64,000 nucleotides of DNA. Source: Eurosta solidaginis (lineage: Eukaryota > Arthropoda > Insecta > Diptera > Tephritidae). Under the pieces are notes generated by a model, which was not told where the DNA came from, made no database searches, and saw nothing but the letters and a program-made list of their open reading frames with translations. The DNA is taken from positions 386,337,601-386,401,600 of the forward strand of contig NC_090319.1 of assembly GCF_040869045.1 (NCBI RefSeq), written 5' to 3'. The position numbers were made by a program, and so were the translations under genes. Each line of letters opens with the position of its first letter. The stretch's first letter is position 1. Shown here in pieces: positions 21,235 to 32,287 of the stretch.

Positions 21235-24200
21235 CAACATAAGGGAAAATAACCATGTAGGAAAATGAACCGAGGGAAACCCTGGAATGTGTTTGTATGA
21301 CAGGCGTATCAAATGAAAGGCATTAAAGAGTATTTTATGAGGGAGTGGGCCATAGTTCTATAGGTGGACGCCATTTAGGGATATAGCCATAATGGTGGAT
21401 CAGGGTTGACTCTAGAATGCGTTTGTACGATATGGGTATCAATAGAAAGGTGTTAATGAGTATTTTTAAAGGGAGTAATCCTTAGTTCCATAGGTGGACG
21501 CCGTTTCGAGATATCGCCATAAAAGTGGACCAGGGGTGACTCTAGAATGCGTTTGTACGATATGGGTATCAAATGAAAGGTGTTAATGAGTATTTTAAAA
21601 GGGAGTAATCCTTAGATCAATAGGTGGACGCCGTTTCGAGATATCGCCATAAAGGTGGACCAGGGGTGACCCTAGAATTTGTTTGTACAATATGGGTATC
21701 AAAAGAAAGGTGTTAATGAGTATTTTTAAAGGGAGTAATCCTTAGTTCCATAGGTGGACGCCGTTTCGAGATATCGCCATAAAGGTGGACCAGGGGTGAC
21801 CCTAGAATTTGTTTGTGCAATATGGGCATCAAACGAAAGGTGTTAATGAGTATTTTAAAAGGGAGTAATCCTTAGATCAATAGGTGGACGCCGTTTCGAG
21901 ATATCGCCATAAAGGTGGACCAGGGGTGACCCTAGAATTTGTTTGTACAATATGGGCATGGTGTTAATGAGTATTTTAAAAGGGAGTAATCCTTAGTTTC
22001 ATAGGTGGACGCCGTTTCGAAATATCGCCATAAAAGTGGATAAGGGGTGACTCTAGAATGTGTTTGTACGATATGGGTATCAAATTAAAGCTATTAATGA
22101 GGGTTTTAAAAGGAGTGGTGGTTGTTGTATAGGTGGTCGCCTTTTCGAGATATCGCCATAAAGGTGGACCAGGGGTGACTCTAGAATGCGTTTGTACGAT
22201 ATGGGTATCAAATGAAAGATGTTAATGAGTATTTTAAAAGGGAGTAATCCTTAGATCCAGGCATGCTTAACCAACGAACCGATATCATTTCGTTACGATA
22301 ATTAACGTTAATAAACGAAACAAAGTCATTTCGATTCGTTTATTAACGTTAAGAACGTCAAATTAACGAAATGATTTCGTTTCGTTTTCTGCCACATCAA
22401 AACGAAGTCAAATCGTTTATGTTGATTATTAATTTCAAGCTATGCTGGCAAAGTTGATTGATGGCGGAGTCATTAAAGGTGAAAGCATTATCCAAGCTGA
22501 TTGCAACTTTTCTCATGAATTTTGACAGTACGAACATTTCTCAGAATATTTTGACATTACCACCAACGAATTACACGAACAAATTACATGGAGTTTGTGC
22601 GTGTACGTCCGCTCGCTGTTGCCACCTTACGGCTTCACCATGGCTATAGCATTGCCAGCACAATTCAAACATAAAGTATCACGTTTTTGTTAACGTTTTT
22701 AACGTTAACGAAAGCTTTTCGTTTCGGTTAAAAACGAGATACAATTTATCTTGATAATTTCTTTATCGATAATATTTCGAAGTGTTTCAACGGAAACGGT
22801 GGAATTTTTTTGATAAACGATTAGCTTAACGTTAAGGCGCATCCCTGCTTAGATCCATAGGTGGACGCCGTTTCGAGATATCGCCATAAAGGTGGACCAG
22901 GGGTGACCCTAGAATTTGTTTGTACAATATGGGTATCAAAAGAAAGGTGTTAATGAGTATTTTTAAAGGGAGTAATCCTTAGTTCCATAGGTGGACGCCG
23001 TTTCGAGATATCGCCATAAAGGTGGACCAGGGGTGACCCTAGAATTTGTTTGTGCAATATGGGCATCAAACGAAAGGTGTTAATGAGTATTTTAAAAGGG
23101 AGTAATCCTTAGATCAATAGGTGGACGCCGTTTCGAGATATCGCCATAAAGGTGCACCAGGGGTGACCCTAGAATTTGTTTGTACAATATGGGTATCAAA
23201 AGAAAGGTGTTAATGAGTATTTTAAAAGGGAGTAATCCTTAGTTCCATAGGTGGACGCCGTTTCGAGATATCGCCATAAAGGTGGAACAGGGGTGACCCT
23301 AGAATTTGTTTGTGCAATATGGGTATCAAAAGAAAGGTGTTAATGAGTATTTTAAAAGGGAGTAATCCTTAGTTCCATAGGTGGACGCCGTTTCGAGATA
23401 TCGCCATAAAGGTGGAACAGGGGTGACCCTAGAATTTGTTTGTGCAATATGGGTATCAAAAGAAAGGTGTTAATGAGTATTTTAAAAGGGAGTGGGCCTT
23501 AGTTCTATAGGTGGACGCCGTTTCGAAATATCGGCACAAAGGTGGACCAGGGGGGACTCTAGAATGTGTTTGTACGATATGTGTATCAAATTAAAGGTAT
23601 TAATGAGGGTTTTAAAAGGGAGTGGTTGTTGTTGTATAGGTGGCCGCATTTTCGAGATATCGCCATAAAGGTAGACCAGGGGTGACTCTAGAATGCGTTT
23701 GTATGATATGGGTATCAAATGAAAGGTGTTATTGAGTATTTTAAAAGGGAGTAATCCTTAGATCAATAGGTGGACGCCGTTTCGAGATATCGCCATAAAG
23801 GTGCACCAGGGGTGACCCTAGAATTTGTTTGTACAATATGGGTATCAAAAGAAAGGTATTAATGAGTATTTTAAAAGGGAGTAATCCTTAGTTCCATAGG
23901 TGGACGCCGTTTCGAGATATCGCCATAAAGGTGGAGCAGAGGTGACCCTAGAATTTGTTTGTACAATATGGGTATCAAAAGAAAGGTGTTAATGAGTTTT
24001 TTAAAAGGGAGTAATCCTTAGTTCCATAGGTGGACGCCGTTTCGAGATATCGCCATAAAGGTGGAACAGGGGTGACCCTAGAATTTGTTTGTACAATATG
24101 GGCATCAAACGAAAGGTGTTAATGAGTATTTTAAAAGGGAGTGGGCCTTAGTTCTATAGGTGGACGCCGTTTCGAAATATCGCCACAAAGGTGGACCAGG

Positions 24201-24600
24201 GGTGACTCTAGAATGTGTTTGTGCAATATGGGTATCAAACGAAAGGAGTTAATGAGTATTTTAAAAGGGAGTGGGCTTTAGTTCTATAGGTGGACGCCTT
24301 TTCGAGGTATCGCAATAAAGGTGAACCAGGGGTGACTCTAGACTTTGTTTGTGCGATATGGGTATCAAATGAAAGGTGTTAATGAGTATTTTTAAAAGGG
24401 AGTGGGCCTTCGTTCTATAGGTGTTCGCCTTTTCGAGATATCGCCATAAAGGTGGACCAGGGGTGACTCTAGAATGAGTTTGTACGATATGGGTATCAAA
24501 TTAAAGGCATTAATGATAGTTTTAAAAGGGAGTGGTGGTAGTTGTATATGTGAATGCGTTTTTCAGATATCGACCAAAATGTGGACCAGGGTGACCCAGA
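21235..24600. repeat. 130-bp minisatellite, about 22 units
   Basis: Unit landmarks TAGGTGGACGCCGTTTCGAG recur at 21491, 21621, 21751 and 21881, and after an insertion at about 22857, 22987, 23117 and onward to about 24417, almost always 130 bp apart. Units end in either TTAGTTCCA or TTAGATCAA, and these alternate over parts of the array, which points to 260-bp higher-order steps. Each unit carries the palindrome CGAGATATCG. A 590-bp MITE splits the array. Copies 1 and 3 of the same element have only about 2-3 units. Confidence 0.92.
22258..22847. mobile_element. hAT-type MITE inserted in the minisatellite
   Basis: Ends CAGGCATGC and GCATCCCTG are imperfect inverted repeats of the hAT type. 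They are flanked by a perfect 8-bp target duplication, CTTAGATC (22250-22257 and 22848-22855), within the array unit. The inside is rich in CGTTAACGTTAACG-like palindromes. No transposase frame is present, so mobility would have needed an outside enzyme. Confidence 0.85.
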
Positions 24601-25845
24601 ACATTATCTGTTGGATACCGCTAATTTATTTATATATGTAATACCTGCCAAGATTTTAACGGTTTTTTATTTCGCCCTGCAGAACTTTTTCATTTTCTTC
24701 TACATAATATGGTAGGCGTCACAACCATTTTATAAAGTTTTTTCTAAAGTTATATTTCGCGTCAATAAAACAATCCAATTACCTTACCATGTTTCATCTC
24801 TTTTTTCGTATTTGGTATAGAATTATGATAGTTTTTTCATTTTTCGTAATCTTCGATATCGAAAAAGTGGGCGTGGTCATAGTCGGATTTCGTTAATTTT
24901 TCATACCAAGATAAACTGAGTTCAAGTAAGCACGTGAACTAAGTTCATTAAAGATATATCGATTTTTGCTCAAGTTATCGTGTTAACGGCCATGCGGAAG
25001 GACAGACGGATGACTGTGTATAAAAACTGGGCGTGGCATCAACCGATTCCGCCCATTTTCACAGAAAACAGTTAACGTCATAAAATCTATGCCTCTACCA
25101 AATTTCAAAAGGATTGGTTAATTTTTGTTCGACTTATGGCGTTAAAAGTATCCTAGACAAATTAAATGAAAAAGGGCGGAGCCACGCCTATTTTGAAATT
25201 TTCTTTTATTTTTGTATTTTGTTGCACCACATCATTACTGGAGTTGAATGTTGACATAATTTACTTATATACTGTAAAGATATTAAATTTTTTGTTAAAA
25301 TTTTACTTTAAAAAAAATTTTTTTTTAAAAGTGAGCGTTGTCCTTCTCCGATTTTGCTAATTTTTATTAAGCGTACATATAGTAATAGGAGTAACGTTCC
25401 TGCCAAATTTCATCATGATATCTTCAACGACTGCCAAATTGCAGCTTGCAAAAATTTTAAATTACATTCTTTTAAAAGTGGGCGGTGCCACGCCCATTGT
25501 CCAAAATTTTACTAATTTTCTATTCTGCGTCATAAGTTCAACTCATCTACCGAGTTTCGTCGCTTTACATGTCTTTTGTAATGAATTATAGCAATTTTTC
25601 GGTTTTTCGAAATTTTCGATATCGAAAAAGTGGGCGTGGTTATAGTCCGATATCGTTCATTTTAAATAGCGAGCTGAGATGAGTGCTCAGGAACCTACAT
25701 ACCAAATTTCATCAAGATACCTCAAAATTTACTCAAGTTATCGTGTTAACGGACGAACGGACGGACATGGCTCAATCAAATTTTTTTTCGATCCTGATTA
25801 TTTTGATATATGGAAATCTGTATCTATCTCGATTCCTTTATATAT

Positions 25846-26365
25846 GTTAAACACATTTAATACATATTTTAATGTAATTCGAAATATATTTATCAAAGGT
25901 ACATTAGGGTGCTTCGTTTTCCGGAAATATTTTTTTGTTCTGTTGCCCTGGTTCGTCAAATTACAAAAGCAATTACACAAAACTTGCAAAATTAAAAATT
26001 TTGAAAAAAAAAACGGAAAACGGCCAAATGTTAGATATTTCTTAAGTTTAGATACGGGCGAACTGTGGCTGACCGAGTTGGCTGTGAGATCATTACTGTT
26101 TCATACCCACAATGGAGAACAATAACAAAAAGTTAGAAATAAGAGCAGTAGCAAACATACTATCAAGCGCGCATGGTCATCTTTCGATTGCGCGATCCTG
26201 TAGATGTATGTATGTATTGATAAGCACGCCCACATGCACCCGAGCTTTTGTAATGTCTCTTTGAGGCTATATTTTTGAAAGTTCAATAAAGCTGTTACAC
26301 GCTTGCATTCATTTGAAAATTTCTGATTTATATGTATTTCTTCCTCTTATGAAATGTATGTAAGT
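25846..26365. other. Non-coding spacer
   Basis: A+T-rich DNA between family A copy 2 and the nested stack. Nothing supported. Confidence 0.45.
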
Positions 26366-26378
26366 AAGGGTGGTTCTC

Positions 26379-28208
26379 GTGGCTTTAGGAGTCGAGGCGG
26401 CTCTGGTTGAATTTATTAGCAAACTTCTATGCGGCAGAATTGTCGCAGCGGAGTGGGGAGGGGCCATAATTAAGAGGAAGGTGTGCAGGGGCACGCCACA
26501 GGGGGGTGTCCTATCTCCTCTCCTCTGGGTTGTGGTAGTCAACGAGCTTCTTGTGGAGCTGGAAGCCAATGGTTGTCGGGTGGTTGCCTATGCAGATGAC
26601 CTCGCTATCCTAGTCAGAGGCAAATTTCTGGGCGCCCTGCGCGATGTTCTTCAGGGCTACTTGGATACTGTGGCTAGGTGGGCTGAATCATGTGGATTGG
26701 CGGTCAACCCGGGAAAAACGGAATTGGTCCTTTTCACAAGAAGATATAAGGTGCCCGATTTCAGAACTCCCTCGATTGCAGGGGTACCGTTGGTACTTTC
26801 TGATAGGGTTAAATATTTGGGGATTGTTTTGGACAAGAAACTGTCCTGGAGACCCAATGCGGAAGATCGGGCCAGGAAGGCCGCCATTGCCTTGTACTGC
26901 TGCAGAGGAGCTATCGGAAAGAGATGGGGACTCTCGCCAAGAATAGTACACTGGCTTTATGAGATGGTGGTCAAACCGATTCTGCTATATGGGGTGCTGG
27001 TCTGGTGGAAAGCACTGGACACGGCGAGCACCTCCAAAATGTTAGTGTCAGTGCAACGGACGGCGCTGATCGGTATCAGTGGCGCTCTCAGAACAACGCC
27101 TACCTTGGCACTGAACGTCATGCTGAACATATACCCAGTAGATATTGCGGGAAAGGCGGCCGCGGCAAGGTCGTTGGTCAGGCTTCGTGATATGGGATAT
27201 AGACTTTCTGACCGCGGACAGTCTAGCCTTCTTACCAGTTTCGACTTCATCCCGGACAGAACGGACTACTGTATGCCGATAACAGCTCCCTATACAACCT
27301 TCACCCCAGTTATTCCAGAGAGAGAGGATTGGGGAAGAGGAATTATCTGGGGCATGGGACCGGTTAACTTGTTCACGGATGGGTCAAAGCTGGATGGAAA
27401 GGTTGGTGGGGGGGTCTTTTGTCAAGAGCTAAATTTAAGCCGCAAGTTTAAGTTGGCTGATCACTGCAGTGTATTCCAAGCGGAAATTGCTGCGATTAAG
27501 GATGCGGTGGATGGAATGCTATCCAGTGCTACCACGGTTAGGGAATTTAACATCTACTCTGATAGCCAATCGGCTATCAAGGCCTTGAGCTCAACTACAG
27601 TGCGATCGAGGGTGGTCTGGGAGTGCCTGACCTCGCTTGCGATTGCATCGAATTATTTTACAATTAAGATTATCTGGGTCCCGGGCCATAGTGATATCCC
27701 GGGTAACTGTCAAGCGGATCTCTTAGCCCGCATCGGTACAACTGAACCGGATGAAGATGGCTGTAGGGACTTCGGGATCCCGCTGGCCACCTGTGGATTG
27801 CTCCTCCATAGCTGGGCCTCGAATCAGCTCAGCAAACGTTGGGCGGATACCACGTCTTGCAGGGTAGCAAGATCTTTCTGGCCGAAAGTGGATGGCAGGA
27901 GGTCTGCTGAAATAATTGGGTTCACTAAGGCTCACCTATCAATGGTCATTGGGGTTTTGACAGGGCACTGTCCCATGGGTATCCATGCGGTACGTCTCAA
28001 TATACTGGAAACTCCATCCTGCTGCAGCTGTATGGAGGATGATGAGGTGGAATCACCAAATCACTTTATGCTTGATTGTCCAGCTTTTGCCAGAATTAGG
28101 CGAAAGTACTTCGGTCGCGACTCACTTGGATCTCCCGAGGATATATCCAAAGTTGAGATCGGTATCATTCGGAGCTTTATCGTTGCTACCCAACGATTCT
28201 CTAAGTAG
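26379..28208 (+). CDS. I/LOA-type LINE ORF2, 5'-truncated (reverse transcriptase plus RNase H)
   Basis: A single open frame of about 609 codons with no start of its own: the insertion joins target DNA at 26379 in mid-domain. The RT part has CRGTPQGGVLSPLLW and the catalytic AYADDLAIL box (26589-26600 encodes YADD), then KYLGIVLD. A linker follows, then an RNase H domain with FTDGSK, QAEIAAI, YSDSQSAIKAL and CQADLLA, covering the acidic residues expected. The C-terminus has GHCPMGIHAVRL and a C-x2-C / HFMLDC motif. RNase H after the RT fits the I/LOA group. Missing are the endonuclease and the RT N-terminus, so the copy is dead on arrival though free of stops. It is the best copy of the family also seen at 4850-5760. 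Confidence 0.88.
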   Translation: MALGVEAALVEFISKLLCGRIVAAEWGGAIIKRKVCRGTPQGGVLSPLLWVVVVNELLVELEANGCRVVAYADDLAILVRGKFLGALRDVLQGYLDTVARWAESCGLAVNPGKTELVLFTRRYKVPDFRTPSIAGVPLVLSDRVKYLGIVLDKKLSWRPNAEDRARKAAIALYCCRGAIGKRWGLSPRIVHWLYEMVVKPILLYGVLVWWKALDTASTSKMLVSVQRTALIGISGALRTTPTLALNVMLNIYPVDIAGKAAAARSLVRLRDMGYRLSDRGQSSLLTSFDFIPDRTDYCMPITAPYTTFTPVIPEREDWGRGIIWGMGPVNLFTDGSKLDGKVGGGVFCQELNLSRKFKLADHCSVFQAEIAAIKDAVDGMLSSATTVREFNIYSDSQSAIKALSSTTVRSRVVWECLTSLAIASNYFTIKIIWVPGHSDIPGNCQADLLARIGTTEPDEDGCRDFGIPLATCGLLLHSWASNQLSKRWADTTSCRVARSFWPKVDGRRSAEIIGFTKAHLSMVIGVLTGHCPMGIHAVRLNILETPSCCSCMEDDEVESPNHFMLDCPAFARIRRKYFGRDSLGSPEDISKVEIGIIRSFIVATQRFSK

Positions 28209-28318
28209 CTGGATCTAGGTCACCGTTATTTTTGGTGTATGTGGTATCACAACGGACCTTCGTGTTGTCCAAGTGAGCTATCCTTATCAGGGCAGCTACC
28301 ACCTAACCTATCCTATCC
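26379..28318 (+). mobile_element. I/LOA LINE insertion with 14-bp target-site duplication
   Basis: The 14-mer TAAGGGTGGTTCTC is present at 26365-26378 and 28319-28332, the second copy immediately after a 3' tail of CCTAA/CCTAT motifs (ACCTAACCTATCCTATCC). This is the signature of target-primed reverse transcription. The exact edge by the tail may shift by two bases, because TA could belong to either side. Confidence 0.85.
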
Positions 28319-28332
28319 TAAGGGTGGTTCTC

Positions 28333-29039
28333 ATAAATTGAACAAAGGAATTTTTCAGTTTTAACTCTTTAAACGGTAAAACGAAGGTCAAAAATATCAC
28401 ATATAAATTTTTGTCCCGATTAAATGTCCTTCATTATGTCACTCTACCACTTACAACAGTCGTTGATTGACTTTTTTCGGTACACTTTCAAGTTTTTCTA
28501 TGAACTGTTTTGAAATGTCCGCACGCCTATTGTTGCCTTGAGGTTTTACTTCACCACTGATCAATTTAACTCCAAGGGGTGTAGCTCTGGCCAATTTGGA
28601 GTTTTGCCCGTTTTTAGAAAAATATTTGTCCCGTTGTTGTCGAAATCATAAGAGAAAAACGGAGAAACATCTTCTAGCTGAATCCTGTTAGAAGGTGCAT
28701 TTATGGGTATCCCCGGATAGATACATGCCGATTTATTGAGCCATTAGGGACTAAATAAGGTTATCCTTGATTGCCAAAATTTCTTATTAGATAAAGGGTT
28801 TTTGGATCAATCTTTGAGTAACTGCCTGACAATACCCCACCGATAATTCATAAATATCTTCTCCGGGGACGTTTACTTTATGGTAATTATTTATAACACT
28901 GTACTAAAATTTTGTCAATCGAATTTATATTACTCTCGGTGGAGGATATGAGCTTCTCGTTCTTGCTCTGAACTTCTGCGATACATATATGGATATGTCT
29001 TGAGGGATGAAAACATTTTGGAGCCATCTTTATTCCTCA
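28333..29039. other. Body of the outer hAT-like element
   Basis: Non-coding remainder of the element that begins at 26366. No transposase frame was recognised. Confidence 0.45.
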
Positions 29040-29049
29040 CAGGTTTATA

Positions 29050-29340
29050 AAAATAAATGTAAGGTGCGATAACCTCCGAAGAGATTATAAACCTCTTCCA
29101 ATTTGCGTCGTTCTCCATTTCAATTTTTCCTACAAATTGGCGGCATGAACGGCATCTGCAAGACAGATGAGTTTTCACTGAGAAGCTTTTCATGGCAGGA
29201 ATACAACCGGAGTGTTTGCCAAACACTGCCAAGAGACGACTTCGCTTAGAAAAATTTGCTTCTAATTGAAAAAACTTGTTTCTAAAATTTTGATGTGGGT
29301 GGTAGGCGGTACACGCTACCACTACACAACGGCGGTCACA
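29050..29340 (-). repeat. tRNA-derived SINE, decayed copy
   Basis: Matches the 19895-20170 copy: GCGATAACCTCCGAAGAG, GAACGGCATCTGCAAGACAG, AGATGAGTTTTCACTGAGAA and a head reading GTAGGCGGTACACGCTACCA with GGCGGTC. The B box is degraded. Confidence 0.6.
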
Positions 29341-29666
29341 TCGCAGGTTTAAGTTCCCCTAAAATGAGCATTTCTTATAATGGGAACCACATAATGTACG
29401 GGTTTTGTTTTTGTGTTGGGACTTTTCATACGATCAGTTAATATTCTCCTTCTTCGGTTTGCACCTATTTAAGATTCAAACATTTAATTCCGCAGCACGG
29501 CCGTAGCCAGCAGTGAACATTTGGGTGAGCTCGACCAATTTCGAGTGAGCTGAAATTTTTTCTAGTAAAAATCGTAATAGTTGATATTAGAAGGCACCTT
29601 TTTTATTGATGAAGTCGTAAATCGAATGAATACATATCAACTTATTTCAAAAATGCATATTAAACG

Positions 29667-31849
29667 TTAATAAAGTTGTATTTTCCTATTTTTGTCGGCA
29701 ATTTTACGCAAAATATCATCCACGGCCTTTAAGCTCATTATTATTAACATAACGTAAACGCATAAGGCTATAAAAATTATCAAAATATCATCCATTTTTA
29801 ATGAATTCAATCTCTTTTTTTCAAAAGCAAGAAATGAAAGATCTCGTTGCCGTTGATCGGTCATTGTTGAACGCCGAATCGCATCTATTCTTGAAAGCGC
29901 AGAAAATGATGATTCGTTGATTGATGTACTTCCGCCAAATTTCTCGATGGCCTCAAAAAGGCAATACGTTGTTGGAAATGCACTTTTGACGGGAAACAAT
30001 ATTTGAAGAATACTTTTGTCATTCGATTCAGGTTTATTTTTCTCATTAATGAGAAAAGTTTTGACAACAGAAAACTCTTCTCGTGATGGCAATATTATTT
30101 GAAGTTCAGCCAATGATTTTAAAGCGCTGTAGTCGAAATTTTCATCCAAAAAGTTGTTTGCAGCTTCGACTGCAATCAGGATATCATTATTGTTTTCGAA
30201 TCATTCATTCATTTCCAAAATAATCGAGTCAATTATTTCGAAATAAATGCGCTTTAATGAAGAATGTTTATCAATATCACGCTCACCCAGAGTAGAGAAT
30301 ACAACGGACTCGCTTAGTAGATAGGATCGATGTCGAATTCTTAACGGTCTCGGAACCGGCGCATATTCAACGTCATCAAGTTTTTTTTTAGCTGAGCCTA
30401 GAAATTCGGAAAAAGATTCATCAGTTCGTAAAGCGCTTACTTTTTCCTTCACCGCCTTAATTACAGGCATTGCTTCGCGGTAACCAACATCACGTGCTTG
30501 CAAAATTTTGTTTGCTGGTTCCATTATTCCTAACAATTTGCTAAGAAATTCAAGCAAAAATATTAATTTTTCCTTCACCATGGAATCAAGCAATCCAACA
30601 GCTAAAAGCATATCGTCTGCACTAAGATCATGCCCTGCTCCATCCTTTATTTTTATCAACGAATTGAGTAGCTTATCGAAGTTATTTTTGATTGCAAGTA
30701 TTGCTTTATAATGTCCTGACCAACGTTGCTCAATAAGCAGAGGAATTTTTGCTCCTTCATACAATTTTTGAACTTTGAAGCGACTGAAAAAATTGTGAAG
30801 TTGTTTGACTTGATCAAAGAAAAGTCGGGATTCAGAATTATTTTTCACGATTTCCGCAACGACAAGATGAAGGCGATGATTAATTCAATGTACATATGGT
30901 ATTTTGCGATCAAAATATATCTGCATCAAAGCCTGCAAACCGCTCCATCAAAACACTGGCTCAAAATCTTTTTTACAATCCACTGCAAGCTCTTGCAAGC
31001 GGTCGATGATCAGTTGGCAGAATCCTTTGGCTGTGATATCATCAGCTTTGTCGAAAGAAAGTAGTGTTTCGGTTGGTTTTCCATCAACAATGCATCTAAA
31101 TGCAATCGAAAATATCTCGTTCCCATTTCTATCTGTTGAACCATCTGCCATTAGTGTTAAATATGAAGATTCATTTAGCTCAATGACAATTAATTCACGA
31201 AGACAATTTGCAATAATGTTGATAATTTCATTTTGTATCTGAGGCGATGTATAGATGGCATTTTTGGGCATAGATTCCTGACACTTTCGCAAGTGATCAT
31301 CTTTTTCGAGCATGTGTTGGAAGAAACTGTTGAATAGTCCCAATTCTTCATTCTCGTCGTTGCTCCAATTACCACGGTAAGGCAGCTCGTTCTTTGCCAA
31401 AAATAAAACAGTTGAAACAATTTCCTTAAAATAGTACCGTCTCTTTTCAAGCACAGTATCATTAAGAAGGCTTGATATTTCTTGATTTTTTCCAATTCTT
31501 TGCGAATGCAGCTTCCAAGCAAGTATAGCATCCAGATGTGTGTTGCTCGTCTCATGCTTTTTGAAACCCTGTCCTTTGGCGAGTGCTTTCGACCAAAGTT
31601 TATATCCGTAAGTACAAAAAAACATCACTTGAATTCGTAATGGCAAACTGACGAGACGAGAAACAGTATGCAGCATCTTTTTGCTTGGAATATCAAGCCA
31701 TTGATATGCATTCAACCATTTGAATTGGAATGATCTGCCATCCGATTGTTTTGGAAATTTGTATTCTTCTAAGCGATGCTCAAGCTTTGTTGATCCCTTT
31801 GGTGAAATATCGGAGGGAATGACATTAGTTCCAGATGATGTTGCAATTT
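29667..31849 (-). pseudogene. hAT transposase exon 2 (TTF-type finger, DUF4371-like core, dimerisation domain), three nonsense codons
   Basis: The exon starts after TTTATTTAAG. The first part (KFPKQSDGRSFQFKWLNAY, FFCTYGYKLW) is a TTF-type zinc-finger region. The core has LMADGSTDRNGNEI, INHRLHLVVAEIVKNN and KEL-type helices with LIEQRWSGHYKA, then IMEPANKILQARDVGYREAM. The end carries a variant dimerisation motif, NESSFSALSRIDAIRRS. The same frame runs the full length and is broken by TGA at 30948-30950, 30885-30887 and 30201-30203. There are no frameshifts. The enzyme would cut and paste the element. In this copy it is dead, but the terminal repeats are intact, so the element could have moved using an enzyme supplied elsewhere. 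Confidence 0.85.
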
Positions 31850-31926
31850 CTTAAATAAAAAAAACATATGATAGCACATCTGCCGAATGATATTTAAGCT
31901 TAATCGATTACGTGAAAGCCACTCAC

Positions 31927-32287
31927 GGTTCAAAGATAATGAAATGTTGGCCATTGTTGACGTAGACGACGATGATATTATTGTTGCTGTGACTTGAGTT
32001 GTTTCGATCTCTATATTTTGATTTCCAGTTGCTCGCACTATTAGTTCCACATCTGAATTTTTATTCGCTGGGTTAGCATTAGAAGAATTTGAGCCACGTG
32101 GTCCTGGAAATATCAAATCCATCGGACCATGGGCAATCTTCAAATCAATTGCCAATACCACTTTCATTTTAAGAAATCGAAATGCATTCGTATGTAAATT
32201 TCCATCAATAATATTCTTACCAAAACAATAATCCAATTTTGGTTGCTTTGTTAGCTGATTCAATTGATTTGTATTACGTTTACTCAT
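31927..32287 (-). pseudogene. hAT transposase exon 1
   Basis: ATG at 32285-32287 starts MSKRNTNQLNQLTKQPKLDY, followed by a polar, low-complexity stretch with a Ser/Thr run (SSSSTSTM). The exon ends after SLSLN with one spare base at 31927, followed by a GTGAGT donor. The frame stays open across the 77-bp intron but then leads into nonsense, whereas splicing to 31849 restores the family sequence, so splicing is favoured. No stop was found in this exon. Confidence 0.7.

Larger units (their letters stand above)
21177..25845 (-). mobile_element. Non-coding repeat 'family A', copy 2, with greatly expanded internal array
   Basis: Reverse orientation relative to copies 1 and 3. The left end is AAACAAGTAAGGAAGG followed by the hairpin GTTCGG..CCGAAC (21178-21216). 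The internal 130-bp array spans 21235-24600. The unique part (24600-25845) has the same order of GGGCGTGG blocks as the siblings. The last family A hairpin is missing, so the right end is truncated near ATCTCGATTCC. A 148-codon open frame at 25679-26125 crosses this border and is not considered a gene. Confidence 0.75.

Noticed and set aside
21235..24600. CRISPR-like array
   Set aside because: Units are 130 bp, contiguous and without unique spacers, in an animal genome. It is a minisatellite.
25679..26125. 148-codon plus-strand frame
   Set aside because: It crosses the right end of family A copy 2 into spacer, is Phe/Ile/Lys-rich with no domain, and the part in the repeat is non-coding in the other copies.
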